Assembly (NCBI RefSeq): GCF_027497235.1
Contig: NZ_CP114902.1
Location: forward strand, 4,800,001 to 4,864,000
Length of the DNA stretch: 64,000 nucleotides
Reading direction: 5' to 3'
Source of the DNA: Micromonospora sp. WMMD1128
GTDB lineage: Bacteria; Actinomycetota; Actinomycetes; Mycobacteriales; Micromonosporaceae
Positions 36,793 through 46,587 of the stretch are shown in pieces. The position numbers and the translations under genes were made by a program. Position 1 is the first letter of the stretch. The number at the start of each line of letters is the position of its first letter. The notes under the pieces were generated by a model, which saw nothing but the letters and a program-made list of their open reading frames with translations, had not been told where the DNA came from and ran no database searches.

Positions 36793-36847
36793 GATCATGA
36801 AGTTGGCGGCCTGCGCCGCCCGTTTTGTCTCCGCCAACTTCATGATC
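36793..36847. repeat. GATCA-type palindrome, 17-bp arms
   Basis: GATCATGAAGTTGGCGG (36793-36809) and its exact complement (36831-36847) around a 21-base loop, sited between the convergent ends of the OYE and ABC genes. It could end transcription in both directions. It is related to the palindromes at 24213 and 24320. Confidence 0.8.
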
Positions 36848-36867
36848 ACGGAGACGCCGAGTGGATG

Positions 36868-39800
36868 TCAGCCGGCCAGGTGGTTCCAGCGCGGCTCCAG
36901 GTCGGACCAGGTGCCCTGGTCGGCGACCACGCCGTCGACGAGCACCACCACGTGGTCCGCGCGGACCAGCGCGGCCCGCTTCGCGGTCGAGCCCACCACC
37001 GTCACCCCGTGCTCGCGCAGCGCCGACCACAACGCCAGCTCCGTGGTGACGTCCAGCGCCGAGGACACGTCGTCGGCGACGAGCAGTTCGGTACGCGGGG
37101 CGAGCGCCCGGGCCAGCGCCAGCCGCTGGAGCTGGCCACCGGAGAGCCGGGTGCCCTTGTGCCCGATGAGCAGCCCCAGCCCGCCCCCGGCGGCGGCCAG
37201 GTCGTGGTCGAGCTGGGCGGTGGTGACCGCGCCGGCGGCGTCCACCGGGTGGCCGAGCGCGATGTTCTCCGCCACCGTGCCGGAGAGCACCCGGGGTAGC
37301 TGGCCGACGTAGCCGACCTGGTTCGGGCGCAGGAACATCTCCGGCTCGGTGACCGGCTCGCCGTTCCACCGCAGCGCGCCGACGTGGTGCACGATGCCGG
37401 CGAGCGCGCGCAGCAGCGACGACTTGCCGGCGCCGACCGGCCCGACCACGAGCACCAGCTGCCCGCGCTCGACCACCAGGTCGACGTCGCGGACGGCGAG
37501 CGTGCCGTCGGAGTGCAGCGCGCCGAAGCCGGCCAGTTCCAGCCGGCGCAGTGGGTGCCGGGGCGGCGGCTCGGGCGCCGGGGCGGTGCCGGCGGCCAGG
37601 TCGAGCCCGGGCACCGGCGCCGAGTAGGTGCTCATCCCGGTCATCGACACGGTCCGCCGGGTCCACACCCGCGCCGACGGGTACTGCGAGACGAGCGCCG
37701 CGGTGGTCCACGCGAACCAGCGGGCCGCGCCGAGGGTGGAGACCGCGACCAGGGTGGCGCCGGCGGAGAGCCCGCCGGTCAGGTAGAGCGCCCACGCCCC
37801 GATCGGCAGCAGTCCGCTCGCGATCGACGGGGTGGACCGGGCCCACACCTGCATGGCGATCTCCCGCCGCTGCCGCTCGCTGCGCACCACGTCCAGCCCG
37901 TGCAGGTGGTCCAGCACCGGACGGGTGGCGCCGGCCAGCTTCACGGTGCGGGCGGCGGAGAGCGCCGAGACCAGCGCGGTGGCGAACGCGGCGCGCGCCT
38001 TCACCGTGCCGGCGGCGGTGCGCTCCAGGCGGGGCCCGAACAGCGTCGCCGCGAGGCCGGAGACCACCATCGTGCCGACGAAGAACAACGCCGGTACGAA
38101 GCTGCCCGTCACGAGCGTCATGGTGAGCACGATGGCGAGCGAGATGAACTGGTCCATCAGGTTGTCGGCGAGTTGCACCACGCGGTCGGTGTCGCCGCCC
38201 TGCGCCACCACCTCGGCCGGGGTGTGCCCGCTGACCCGGCGCGCGCCGGTCTGCCCGTGCACCAGGCGGGCGCTGATCCGCAGCATCTGCCGGATCCACC
38301 AGTGCGGGAACCACACGTTCGTCAGATAGGGCAGCGGGAGCACCACGAGCAGCGCGGCGGCGATGCCCAGCGCCGGCAGCCACGGGTCGCCCCCGCCGAC
38401 CAGGTCGGCCCAGAGCCAGGGCAGCACCGCCCCGTCCAGCCCGAGCAGCGTCATCACGACGAACAGGGCGACCGCCGCCAGGCCGTACCGGGGATCGTTG
38501 AAGCCCAGCCGGAGGATCTCCCGCATGGTCCGGGCGGGCGGCGTGGGTGGTCCCGGCGGCGGTTCGGCGCGCGGCACCGCGACGCGGCGCGGCGCGGCAG
38601 CCGGCTCGACCGGCTCGACCGGCTCGTCGGCCCAGCCGGGCGCGTCGAGCAGTTCCACGCCGCCGCTCCGCGCGCCGGTCCCCGCGTACGCCCCGGCGTG
38701 GCTGGTGGCGAGCAGTTCGGCGAAGTGGGTGGACTCGCGCAGCGGGCCGGCCTCCCGCACCGCGCCGTCGGCCATCACCACCACCTCGTCGCAGCGGCGC
38801 ACCGAGGAGAGCCGGTGCGCGATGACGATGCCGATCCGGTCGGTGAGCAGCCGCTCGGTGGCGCGCCGGACCCGGTTCTCGGTGACCGGGTCGAGCCGCG
38901 CGGTGGCCTCGTCGAGGATCACCACGTGCGGGTCCCGGACCAGGATCCGGGCGAACGCGACAAGTTGCTCCTGCCCGGCGGAGAGCGTGTGGCCGCCGTC
39001 GCCGAGCCGGGTGTGCACGCCGTCGGGCAGCTCGGCGATCCACCGGGCGAGACCCAGCTCGGCCAACGCCCGCTCGGCCGCGTCGAGCAGCTCCGGGTCG
39101 AACAGCGCGACGTTCTCGGCGAGCGTGCCGGCGAGGATCTCGGTGCGCTGCGGCACCACGGCGATCCACCGGCGCAGCTCCTCGACGTCCAGGTCGACGA
39201 GGTCCGTGTCGCCCAGGAAGACGGTGCGGGGCGGCACGTCCACCGCCCGGGTGAGCACCTTCGCGAGCGTCGACTTGCCCGACCCGGTGCGCCCGACGAG
39301 CGCGTAGGAACGGCCACGGGCGAAGTGGAGTCGCACGTCGCGCAGCGCCGGGCCGCGTTCGTCCCCGGTGGCCGGGTAGCGGAAGGTGAGCCCGCGCACG
39401 GTCAGGTCGCCGGCGGCGGGGGCGACCCCGCCGACCGGTTCCTGCCGCGCGCCGGCGAGCAGTTGCACCCGGGCCCACGCGCCGAACGCCTGTTGCAGGT
39501 GCGGCACCCAGCGGGCGATGTGCTCGACGGTCGCGCCGAACGCGATCGCGAGCAACCAGACGGCGGTCAGCCGGGCGGCGTCCACCCGGCCGGTCGCCAG
39601 CGCCCACGCGCCGGCCAGGACCACGCCGGCGATGCCGACCCGGACGCCGCCGCTGGCGAGCGCGGTGACCCGGCCGGAGAGCCGGAACACCCGGTCCCCG
39701 CGGGCGATCACCGCCGCCGCCCGGCGGGCGTAGAGACGCAGCACGTACGGCCGGGCGAGGCTGGTACGCACGTCGTCCTGGCCGTGCACCGCCTCCTCCA

Positions 39801-40359
39801 TCACGGCCGCGAGGTCGGACCAGGCTTCCTCCTCGGCCATCCGGGCCGGGGCGATCCGGGCGGTGGGCCGGCGTAGCACGGCCGCGAGCAGCGTGGTGAG
39901 CAGCACCATCCCGACGCCGGCCGGCCACCAGACGACGAGCGCGCTGACCGTCGCGAGCACACAGACGGCGATGCCCTGCGCCAGCCGTACGCCGGTGTTC
40001 CGCATCTCGGCGGCGACCTGATAGACGTCGTTGTCGATCCGGTCGAGCAGCTCGCCCACCGGGGTGGTCTCCAGGGCGGGCAGGTCCTGGCCGAGCGCGA
40101 CCCGGCAGAGCCGGCGGCGTACGTCGGCGGACCAGTCGGCGGTCAGCCGGGCCATGATCAGCCCGATCAGCAGGTCGGTGACGACGGCGGCGACGAGCGC
40201 CACGGCGAGCACGACGAACCAGCCGGACGAGCGGTGCACGAGCACCGGCCCGGCCAGCGCGGAGGCGGCGGCCTGGCCACCGGCGCCCACCACGATCAGC
40301 AGCAGGACGGCCGCCATCCGCCGGGGTGCGGTGGTCCAGAGGTCACGGAGCAGGCGCAT
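36868..40359 (-). CDS. Single-chain ABC exporter (two fused TMD-NBD halves)
   Basis: A 1163-residue protein with the order TMD1-NBD1-TMD2-NBD2. NBD1: Walker A GRTGSGKST near residue 357, signature TLSAGQEQLVAF, Walker B VVILDEATARLD and H-loop IAHRLSS. NBD2: Walker A GPVGAGKSS near residue 979, signature LSGGQLQRLALARAL, but Walker B ends LLVADDVSSALD (Asp in place of catalytic Glu) and the H-loop reads VVGSTAKRA (no His). One ATP site is therefore degenerate, as in asymmetric exporters. A Pro-rich linker joins the halves. ATG 40359 follows GGAGGACT. Substrate unknown; drug, lipid or peptide export is typical. Confidence 0.93.
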   Translation of the reverse strand: MRLLRDLWTTAPRRMAAVLLLIVVGAGGQAAASALAGPVLVHRSSGWFVVLAVALVAAVVTDLLIGLIMARLTADWSADVRRRLCRVALGQDLPALETTPVGELLDRIDNDVYQVAAEMRNTGVRLAQGIAVCVLATVSALVVWWPAGVGMVLLTTLLAAVLRRPTARIAPARMAEEEAWSDLAAVMEEAVHGQDDVRTSLARPYVLRLYARRAAAVIARGDRVFRLSGRVTALASGGVRVGIAGVVLAGAWALATGRVDAARLTAVWLLAIAFGATVEHIARWVPHLQQAFGAWARVQLLAGARQEPVGGVAPAAGDLTVRGLTFRYPATGDERGPALRDVRLHFARGRSYALVGRTGSGKSTLAKVLTRAVDVPPRTVFLGDTDLVDLDVEELRRWIAVVPQRTEILAGTLAENVALFDPELLDAAERALAELGLARWIAELPDGVHTRLGDGGHTLSAGQEQLVAFARILVRDPHVVILDEATARLDPVTENRVRRATERLLTDRIGIVIAHRLSSVRRCDEVVVMADGAVREAGPLRESTHFAELLATSHAGAYAGTGARSGGVELLDAPGWADEPVEPVEPAAAPRRVAVPRAEPPPGPPTPPARTMREILRLGFNDPRYGLAAVALFVVMTLLGLDGAVLPWLWADLVGGGDPWLPALGIAAALLVVLPLPYLTNVWFPHWWIRQMLRISARLVHGQTGARRVSGHTPAEVVAQGGDTDRVVQLADNLMDQFISLAIVLTMTLVTGSFVPALFFVGTMVVSGLAATLFGPRLERTAAGTVKARAAFATALVSALSAARTVKLAGATRPVLDHLHGLDVVRSERQRREIAMQVWARSTPSIASGLLPIGAWALYLTGGLSAGATLVAVSTLGAARWFAWTTAALVSQYPSARVWTRRTVSMTGMSTYSAPVPGLDLAAGTAPAPEPPPRHPLRRLELAGFGALHSDGTLAVRDVDLVVERGQLVLVVGPVGAGKSSLLRALAGIVHHVGALRWNGEPVTEPEMFLRPNQVGYVGQLPRVLSGTVAENIALGHPVDAAGAVTTAQLDHDLAAAGGGLGLLIGHKGTRLSGGQLQRLALARALAPRTELLVADDVSSALDVTTELALWSALREHGVTVVGSTAKRAALVRADHVVVLVDGVVADQGTWSDLEPRWNHLAG

Positions 40360-40494
40360 GTAACAGTCCTCCGGACTCGGATCGGTGGGGGCGGTGCCTC
40401 CAGCCTCACCGTCCGGCCGCGCCGGCTCAACCGAATTACCCGCCGACGGGCCCGGGGCGAACGCGAGCAGCACCGGCCCGGCCGGTTCGACGCC

Positions 40495-41334
40495 TCAGAA
40501 CAGCACGGTGGCGAGCGTGCCGACCGGGCGGAAGCCGCAGCGCTCGTAGACCCGGCGGGCGGGCAGGTTGAAGTCGTTGACGTAGAGGCTGACCGTGGGC
40601 GCGACCCGGGCCAGCGCGTCGGTGACCACCGCGGCCATGGCCGCCGCCGCGAGGCCCCGGCCCCGCCACTCGGGCGCCACCCAGACGCCCTGCACCTGGG
40701 CGGTGCGCCGGGTCACCACGGCCAGCTCCGCCTTGAAGACCACCCGGCCGTCGACGAACCGCGCGTAGGCCCGGCCGGCGCGCACCAGCTCGGTCACCCG
40801 CCGCCGGTAGCCGCGACCGCCGTCGTCGGCCAGCGGCGAGACCCCGACCTCCTCGGTGTACATCGCCACCGCCGCCGGGAAGAGCCGGTCGACCTCACTG
40901 CCACGGACCCGACGCACCTGCGGGTCGGGCGCCACCGGCGGCGGGGCGTCCGTGGCCAGCAGCGGCTGGTTCGGGCGTACGTCCCGAGCCGGCCCCCAGT
41001 GATCGGAGAGGCGGTCCCAGAGCCCGAGCACCGCGTCGGCGCGGCCCACGATCGAGGAACAGAGCCGCTCCTCGGCGCTCAACTGTTCGGCGAACGCGGC
41101 CACCGCCGACTCCGAGGCGAGCACCGGGGTCAGGTTGCCGCCCAGCCAGCAGATCGACTCCAGGTGGCGTCGGGCGCCGTAGCCGAGGATCCGCGCCTCG
41201 GCCCGCCACCAGGCCAGGCCGCGCGCCGCCACCCGCTCGGCGACCTGCGCGCCGGCGTACGGGTCGAGGTCGAGCAGCCGCTCGACCGAGCGGCGCTCGG
41301 ACTCCCCCAGTTGGCGTACCGGCATCGTGAGCAC
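40495..41334 (-). CDS. GNAT acetyltransferase with DUF4081 domain
   Basis: About 279 residues: an N-terminal DUF4081 domain (ERRSVERLLDLDPYAGAQVAERV and LESICWLGGNLTPVLA) and a C-terminal GNAT domain (VQGVWVAPEWRGRGLAAAAMAAVV, LYVNDFNLPARRVYERCGFRPVG). From memory, M. tuberculosis Rv2867c beside gcpE has the same form, so this is part of the conserved dxr-rip-ispG-GNAT order, here interrupted by a PadR gene. Start GTG 41334 or ATG 41325; neither has a strong ribosome-binding site. Substrate not known. Confidence 0.88.
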   Translation of the reverse strand: MLTMPVRQLGESERRSVERLLDLDPYAGAQVAERVAARGLAWWRAEARILGYGARRHLESICWLGGNLTPVLASESAVAAFAEQLSAEERLCSSIVGRADAVLGLWDRLSDHWGPARDVRPNQPLLATDAPPPVAPDPQVRRVRGSEVDRLFPAAVAMYTEEVGVSPLADDGGRGYRRRVTELVRAGRAYARFVDGRVVFKAELAVVTRRTAQVQGVWVAPEWRGRGLAAAAMAAVVTDALARVAPTVSLYVNDFNLPARRVYERCGFRPVGTLATVLF

Positions 41335-41407
41335 GGTTACCAGCCTGCCAGACGCACCCGGTGGCGCGGGGGCCGACCGGACACCCGGACGATTCGGCCC
41401 GCCGTCT

Positions 41408-41451
41408 TGTCGCCGATGCGTTGCCGATATATCGTTGATGCATCAGCGACA
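41408..41451 (+). promoter_or_regulatory. Nested palindromes upstream of the His-rich PadR gene
   Basis: TGTCGCCGATGC (41408-41419) and GCATCAGCGACA (41440-41451) form an inverted repeat with one mismatch. Inside lie two 10-bp perfect palindromes, CGATATATCG (41425-41434) and TGATGCATCA (41436-41445). AT-rich ATATAT-centred dyads of this form are typical PadR operators. Confidence 0.6.
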
Positions 41452-41472
41452 CTCCAACAGAAGGAGAGCCCG

Positions 41473-42057
41473 ATGGGTTTCCACCGACGGATGCACGCCA
41501 TGCACGACGAGATGCGCCGCCACGGCGGTTTCGGCTTCCCGCCCGTACCCCCGCCGCCGCCGTTCCCGCCCGGTCCGCACGGGCACGGACGTGGCCGGGG
41601 TGGTCGCGGGCGCGGCCGGCGACCGAACGTCCGCGGCGCGGTGCTGGCCCTGCTCACCGAGCGGGCGATGCACGGCTACGAAATGATCCAGGAGATCGAC
41701 TCCCGCACCGGCGGGGCCTGGCGGCCCAGCCCCGGCTCGATCTACCCCACCCTGCAACTGCTGGAGGACGAGGGCGTCATCGCGACCGCCCCCGACTCCG
41801 ACGGCGGGCGCAAGCGGTTCGCCCTCACCGACCAGGGGCAGGCCGAGGCGGCCGAGGCGGCGCAGGCCCCGCCCTGGGGCGAGTTCGCCGAGCAGACGGT
41901 CAACAGTTGGCACGACATCCGGGACGCCGGGGCGCAGGCGATGAACGCGCTACGGCAGGTGATGACGACCGGCACCGACGACCAGCGCGCCCGCGCCGCC
42001 CAGGTGCTCGACGAGACCCGGCGCAAGCTCTACGCCATCCTCGCCGAATCCGAGTGA
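41473..42057 (+). CDS. PadR family regulator with His/Pro/Gly/Arg-rich N-terminus
   Basis: A 194-residue protein. Residues 1-58 are low complexity: HRRMHAMHDEMRRHGG, a Pro run, then HGHGRGRGGRGRGR. The winged helix follows (NVRGAVLALLTERAMHGYEMIQEI, SPGSIYPTLQLLEDEGVI, KRFALTDQGQAEA) and a C-terminal dimerisation helix. ATG 41473 has an ideal AAGGAGAG five to twelve bases upstream. The His- and Arg-rich start could sense metal or bind DNA non-specifically; this is speculation. It is inserted between ispG and the GNAT gene, which are adjacent in M. tuberculosis. No transporter gene is next to it. Confidence 0.88.
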   Translation: MGFHRRMHAMHDEMRRHGGFGFPPVPPPPPFPPGPHGHGRGRGGRGRGRRPNVRGAVLALLTERAMHGYEMIQEIDSRTGGAWRPSPGSIYPTLQLLEDEGVIATAPDSDGGRKRFALTDQGQAEAAEAAQAPPWGEFAEQTVNSWHDIRDAGAQAMNALRQVMTTGTDDQRARAAQVLDETRRKLYAILAESE

Positions 42058-42070
42058 CCCCGGCGGGTAC

Positions 42071-42106
42071 GGGAAAGGGCGGCCCCCAGCCGGGGGCCGC
42101 CCTTCC
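42071..42106. terminator. Bidirectional terminator between padR and ispG
   Basis: A perfect 13-bp stem (AAGGGCGGCCCCC at 42075-42087 and GGGGGCCGCCCTT at 42092-42104) with a four-base loop, sited between convergent stop codons, with short A- and T-containing flanks. Confidence 0.85.
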
Positions 42107-42116
42107 CACGTCGGAC

Positions 42117-43289
42117 TCAGTGCACGGTGACCGTGGCGCCGGGCACCAGGTCGCGCAGCTCCTCGGGGATCTCGGCACCCATCTCGTCGGCGATCCGCAG
42201 CGCCTCCTCGATGAGCGTCTCCACGATCTGCCCCTCGGGCACGGTCTTGACGACCTGGCCCTTGACGAAGATCTGGCCCTTGCCGTTGCCGGACGCGACA
42301 CCCAGGTCGGCCTCGCGGGCCTCGCCCGGACCGTTCACCACGCAGCCCATGACCGCGACGCGCAACGGCACCGGCAGCCCCTCCAGGCCGGCGGTGACCT
42401 CCTCGGCCAGCTTGTAGACGTCGACCTGGGCCCGCCCGCAGGACGGGCAGGAGACGATCTCCAGGCCGCGCTCGCGCAGGCCCAGCGACTCCAGGATCGC
42501 GTTGCCGACCTTGATCTCCTCCACCGGCGGGGCGGAGAGCGAGACGCGGATCGTGTCGCCGATCCCCTCGGCGAGCAGCGCGCCGAACGCCACCGCCGAC
42601 TTGATGGTGCCCTGGAACGCCGGGCCAGCCTCGGTGACGCCCAGGTGCAGCGGGTAGTCGCACTGCTCGGCGAGCTGCCGGTAGGCGCGGATCATCACCA
42701 CCGGGTCGTTGTGCTTGACCGAGATCTTGATGTCCCGGAAGCCGTGCTCCTCGAACAGCGAGCACTCCCAGAGCGCCGACTCGACGAGCGCCTCGGCGGT
42801 GGCCCGGCCGTACTTGGCCAGGAGGCGCTTGTCCAGCGAGCCGGCGTTCACGCCGATCCGGATCGGCACGCCCGCGTCGCCGGCCGCCCGGGCGATCTCC
42901 CGGACCTTGTCGTCGAACTGCCGGATGTTGCCCGGGTTGACCCGCACCGCGGCGCAGCCGGCGTCGATCGCGGCGAAGACGTACTTGGGCTGGAAGTGGA
43001 TGTCGGCGATCACCGGGATCTGTGACTTCTTCGCGATCGCGGGCAGCGCCTCGACGTCGTCCTGCGACGGCACGGCGACCCGGACGATCTGGCAGCCGGA
43101 CGCGGTCAGCTCGGCGATCTGCTGAAGCGTGGCGTTGACGTCGGCGGTGAGGGTGGTGGTCATGGACTGCACCGAGACCGGTGCGCCGCCACCGACCGGC
43201 ACCGAGCCGACCATGATCTGGCGGCTGGCCCGGCGCGGGGCCAGCGGCGGCGGCGGTACGGGGGGCATACCGAGACTGACAGCGGTCAC
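42117..43289 (-). CDS. ispG: 4-hydroxy-3-methylbut-2-enyl-diphosphate synthase
   Basis: IspG (GcpE) catalyses the penultimate MEP-pathway step with a [4Fe-4S] cluster. The 390-residue protein has [51 protein letters not shown], and the cluster ligands [10 protein letters not shown] plus [12 protein letters not shown] chose GTG 43289 (VTAVSLGMP), which matches family N-termini and has AAGGTGAG at good spacing; a GTG at 43298 abuts the protease stop. Last gene of dxr-rip-ispG. Terminated by the hairpin at 42071-42106. Confidence 0.96.
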   Translation of the reverse strand: MTAVSLGMPPVPPPPLAPRRASRQIMVGSVPVGGGAPVSVQSMTTTLTADVNATLQQIAELTASGCQIVRVAVPSQDDVEALPAIAKKSQIPVIADIHFQPKYVFAAIDAGCAAVRVNPGNIRQFDDKVREIARAAGDAGVPIRIGVNAGSLDKRLLAKYGRATAEALVESALWECSLFEEHGFRDIKISVKHNDPVVMIRAYRQLAEQCDYPLHLGVTEAGPAFQGTIKSAVAFGALLAEGIGDTIRVSLSAPPVEEIKVGNAILESLGLRERGLEIVSCPSCGRAQVDVYKLAEEVTAGLEGLPVPLRVAVMGCVVNGPGEAREADLGVASGNGKGQIFVKGQVVKTVPEGQIVETLIEEALRIADEMGAEIPEELRDLVPGATVTVH

Positions 43290-43298
43290 TTCAGGCAC

Positions 43299-44546
43299 TC
43301 ACCTTGAGAAGAGCGTGATCGGGTTGACCACGTCCGCGGTGACGGTGAGCAGCGTGAACACGCCACCGACCAGAATCACCGCGTACGTGAGGGGCATGAG
43401 CTTGAGATAGTCGACGCGGCCCGGGTCGGTGCGGCCGATCCGGGCGTACAGCCAGGACCGGACGCGCTCGAACCAGGCGATGGCGATGTGACCGCCGTCC
43501 AGCGGGAGCAGCGGCAGCAGGTTGAACACGCCGATGAAGAAGTTCAGCGACACGAAGAGCATGAAGAACACCAGCCAGGCGTTGTTCTCCACGGCCTCGC
43601 CGCCGAGCCGGCTGGCGCCGACCACGCTGATCGGGGTGTCCATGTCCCGCTCGCCGCCGGTGATCGCGTTCCACAGCGCCGGCACCTTCTGCGGGATGCG
43701 CTGCATGGCGTGCGCCGTCTGCACCGCCATGTTGCCGGTGAAGTCGGCGGTGGCGCCGAACGCGGCGACCGGGCCGTATTCGACCCGGGTCGGGGTGCTG
43801 GGCTGGAGGAGCACGCCGAGCGCGGAGACCGCCGAGGCCGTGCCCTTCGGGTCGTCGAGCGGCGCGCGCTGCACCGAGGCCAGGTCGACGGTGGCGGTGC
43901 CCTGGGTGCCGTCGCGCAGGTAGGTGACGGTGGCCGTGCCGGGCGTGGTGGCGCGGACCACGTCGAGCATGTCGCCCCAGGTCGAGATCGGGCGGCCGTT
44001 GACCGAGGTGACCCGGTCGCCGTCGGCGAGCTGGGCCTTGCTGGCCGGGCTGGCCGGGTCGCCGGCCTGGCAGGCGCGGTTGACGTTTTCCACCACCACG
44101 CAGGGGGCGAGCGCGATCACCGCCGGTTCGGCCCGGAGCTGCTCCTCGTTGGTGGGGAACTTCGGGTTGGGCAGGCCGGCGGTCACCGCGATGAACCAGA
44201 GCGCGATGAGCGCGATGGCGAAGTGCATCGCGGAACCGGCGGACATCACGATCGTCCGCTTCCACACCGGGTAGCGCCACATGGCGCGCTTCTCGTCCCC
44301 CGGCTCGACGTCGTCGTCCTGCGGGGTCATACCGACGATCTTGCAGAAACCGCCGAGCGGGATGCCCTTGACGCCGTACTCCGTCTCGCCCCGCCGGAAC
44401 GACCACAGCGTGGGGCCGAAGCCGACGAAGTAGCGGGTGACCTTCATCCCGAACGCCTTGGCGGTCACCATGTGACCCGCCTCGTGCAGGCTCACCGAGA
44501 TGAGGATCGCCAGGGCGAACAGCACCACCCCGAGCAGATAGCTCAT
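43299..44546 (-). CDS. Site-2 intramembrane metalloprotease (Rip1/RseP family)
   Basis: A 415-residue membrane protease. HEAGH, the zinc motif, lies in the first helix ([19 protein letters not shown]); a PDZ domain occupies about residues 135-225 ([19 protein letters not shown]), and the third zinc ligand is in [12 protein letters not shown]. Such proteases cleave membrane anti-sigma factors and other single-pass substrates. The ATG overlaps the dxr stop as ATGA, preceded by AAGGAG. Same position as Rv2869c (rip1) between dxr and gcpE. Which anti-sigma factor it cuts cannot be read here. Confidence 0.95.
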   Translation of the reverse strand: MSYLLGVVLFALAILISVSLHEAGHMVTAKAFGMKVTRYFVGFGPTLWSFRRGETEYGVKGIPLGGFCKIVGMTPQDDDVEPGDEKRAMWRYPVWKRTIVMSAGSAMHFAIALIALWFIAVTAGLPNPKFPTNEEQLRAEPAVIALAPCVVVENVNRACQAGDPASPASKAQLADGDRVTSVNGRPISTWGDMLDVVRATTPGTATVTYLRDGTQGTATVDLASVQRAPLDDPKGTASAVSALGVLLQPSTPTRVEYGPVAAFGATADFTGNMAVQTAHAMQRIPQKVPALWNAITGGERDMDTPISVVGASRLGGEAVENNAWLVFFMLFVSLNFFIGVFNLLPLLPLDGGHIAIAWFERVRSWLYARIGRTDPGRVDYLKLMPLTYAVILVGGVFTLLTVTADVVNPITLFSR

Positions 44547-45757
44547 CGAGCTCCTTCCACCGACCCGACGATGATCTCCTGGGCGTGCGCCCGTGCCCAC
44601 GACTCGGCGGTGAGCACGTCCTCGACGGTACCTGGTTCGTCGAAGTCGGGAGCGTCCTCCAGCACCCGCCGGAGGGTGTCGACGATGCCGAGGAACGGCA
44701 GCCGACCGGCGACGAACGCGGCCACGCACTCCTCGTTCGCCGCGTTGTAGATCGCCGGGCGGCAGCGCCCCGCCGCGCCGGCGGCCTTCGCCAGCGCCAC
44801 CGCCGGGAAGGCGGTGTCGTCGAGCGGGGCGAACTCCCAGGTGTGCGCCGTGGTCCAGTCGACCGCGCCGGCCGCGTCGGGCACCCGGTCCGGCCAGCCG
44901 ATACCGAGCGCGATGGGCAGCCGCATGTCCGGCGGGCTGGCCTGGGCGATGGTGGATCCGTCGACGAACTCGACCATCGAGTGGATCACCGACTGCGGAT
45001 GGACGGTCACCTCGATGTCGGCGTACGGCACGTCGAACAGCTCGTGCGCCTCGATCACCTCAAGCGCCTTGTTGACCATCGTGGCGGAGTTGATGGTGAC
45101 GACCGGGCCCATGTTCCAGGTCGGGTGCGCCAGCGCCTGTTCCGGTGTGACCTCGGTCAACTCCTCGCGCCGCCGGCCCCGGAAGGGGCCGCCGCTGGCG
45201 GTGACGATCAGCCGGCGGACCTCCGGTCGGCTGCCGGCGCGCAGGCACTGCGCCAGCGCCGAGTGCTCAGAATCAACAGGAACGATCTGCCCCGGTCGCG
45301 TCATCGCGGCCTTGACCAGCGGGCCGCCGGCCACCAGCGACTCCTTGTTGGCAAGCGCGAGGGTACGACCGGCGCGCAGCGCGGCGAGCGTCGGCGGCAG
45401 GCCCCGCGAGCCGACCACGCCGTTGAGCACCACGTCGCACGGCCACTGCGCCAGCTCGGTCATGGCGTCCGGCCCGGCCACGATCCTGGGCAGTTTGAAG
45501 TCGCCGGTGGCCCAGCCCCGCCGGCTCGCCTCGGCGTAGAACGCGAGCTGGAGGTCCTGCGCGGCGGAGGCCCGGGCCACCCCGACCGCGCCCACACCCA
45601 GCTCCAGCGCCTGCGCGGCGAGCAGCTCCACGTTGCCGCCGCCGGCGCCGAGCGCGACCACCCGGAACCGGTCCGGGTTGCGCCTGACGATGTCGATGGC
45701 CTGGGTGCCGATGGAGCCGGTCGAGCCGAGCAGCACGAGGTCTCGGGGAGTGGTCAC
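44543..45757 (-). CDS. dxr: 1-deoxy-D-xylulose 5-phosphate reductoisomerase
   Basis: Dxr converts DXP to MEP, the first committed step of non-mevalonate isoprenoid synthesis. The 404-residue protein has the NADPH motif [43 protein letters not shown], the active-site [56 protein letters not shown] and [12 protein letters not shown]. The GTG at 45757 gives [14 protein letters not shown] as in relatives; the frame is open upstream without support. First gene of dxr-rip-ispG; coupling to the protease suggests shared membrane physiology. Confidence 0.96.
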   Translation of the reverse strand: MTTPRDLVLLGSTGSIGTQAIDIVRRNPDRFRVVALGAGGGNVELLAAQALELGVGAVGVARASAAQDLQLAFYAEASRRGWATGDFKLPRIVAGPDAMTELAQWPCDVVLNGVVGSRGLPPTLAALRAGRTLALANKESLVAGGPLVKAAMTRPGQIVPVDSEHSALAQCLRAGSRPEVRRLIVTASGGPFRGRRREELTEVTPEQALAHPTWNMGPVVTINSATMVNKALEVIEAHELFDVPYADIEVTVHPQSVIHSMVEFVDGSTIAQASPPDMRLPIALGIGWPDRVPDAAGAVDWTTAHTWEFAPLDDTAFPAVALAKAAGAAGRCRPAIYNAANEECVAAFVAGRLPFLGIVDTLRRVLEDAPDFDEPGTVEDVLTAESWARAHAQEIIVGSVEGAR

Positions 45758-45814
45758 GCGCCCATTGTTCCCCAGCGCGTCAGCCGACCCGCCCCGACCC
45801 TTGATCGACTCCAC

Positions 45815-45865
45815 TTCGCCGAGGTGGCGCACTCCGAGCGCCTCCGACCCCGCCACCTCGCCGAA
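45815..45865. repeat. Inverted repeat upstream of dxr
   Basis: TTCGCCGAGGTGGCG (45815-45829) and CGCCACCTCGCCGAA (45851-45865) pair with a single mismatch across a 21-base loop. A related TTCGCCGAAGTGGCG occurs at about 24042. TTGATC and GAATCA flank the arms, so it may be a diverged palindromic element rather than a dxr control site. Confidence 0.55.
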
Positions 45866-45913
45866 CCGGTGTGAATCATGGTCACCCGGACCGCTCGGGC
45901 GCTTCCCGACGCC

Positions 45914-46546
45914 TCACCGCGCTTGGTCCGATGCCTCCTCACCCAGGAGATCGCCGGGATCGACCGTGAACTCGAACGGTTGCCGCATCACGAAGGCAGT
46001 GCCCGCCGCCGCGGCGGCCAGCGGTCGGTAATCGCCGTCAACGAGTTCGAACAGAGCGATTGTGGGCACGCGGTTCCGCAGGTCGACCCGGAGGAAGTAC
46101 GGCACGCCGACGGCGGCATACTCCCGCGGCCGGTCGATCACGTCCTTACGCCGGTTACCCGGTGAAACGATCTCACCGAGCAGAACCGCGTGGCGGATGT
46201 CCATCGTCGTTCGTCCACCCCCGGGCACGTTGAGGATGACGATATCGGGAATGAAGAGATCCTTGCCCGACACGACGTTGCTCTCCAGATAGAGCCAGAG
46301 CTTGGCACGTCGGGCGGCCTGTTTCAGCAGGTAGGCCAAATCCAGTTCGGCGTCCTGGTGGTCATAGCCGGCATGTGGTGTCACGATCACGCTTCCGCTC
46401 AGGACCTCGACCTTCGGGCCGTTGGTCTCCGGTAGGAGATCGAGAGCGAGCTGCGCGGTCCACGGCTCGTCGTGCCAGCGGAGCACGTCGAACGACGGCT
46501 CGGCGGGCTGCGGTGCCGGCTCGGGCGCGAATGCGGCCTGGGCCAT
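45914..46546 (-). CDS. Uma2-family (DUF820) putative endonuclease
   Basis: A 210-residue protein of the PD-(D/E)xK-like Uma2/DUF820 family, expanded in actinomycetes and cyanobacteria. Visible family features are KVEVLSGSVIVTPHAGYDHQDAELDLAYLL, the acidic FIPDIVIL, LLGEIVSPGNRRKDVIDRPREYAAVGVPYFLRVD. The core Asp and Glu are present, so nuclease activity is possible but unproven in the family. ATG 46546 follows GGGTGAG. It stands upstream of dxr on the same strand after a 156-base gap; no obvious functional link. Confidence 0.85.
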   Translation of the reverse strand: MAQAAFAPEPAPQPAEPSFDVLRWHDEPWTAQLALDLLPETNGPKVEVLSGSVIVTPHAGYDHQDAELDLAYLLKQAARRAKLWLYLESNVVSGKDLFIPDIVILNVPGGGRTTMDIRHAVLLGEIVSPGNRRKDVIDRPREYAAVGVPYFLRVDLRNRVPTIALFELVDGDYRPLAAAAAGTAFVMRQPFEFTVDPGDLLGEEASDQAR

Positions 46547-46587
46547 CGGGCTCACCCCCTCGGCAGGTAATCGTGCTATCGCCCACC

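Noticed and set aside
35453..39928. A minus-strand open frame of about 1490 codons overlapping the ABC exporter
   Set aside because: It is a shifted frame of the exporter and antisense to the OYE gene, with Arg/Gly/Ala-rich composition; the exporter frame carries all ABC motifs.
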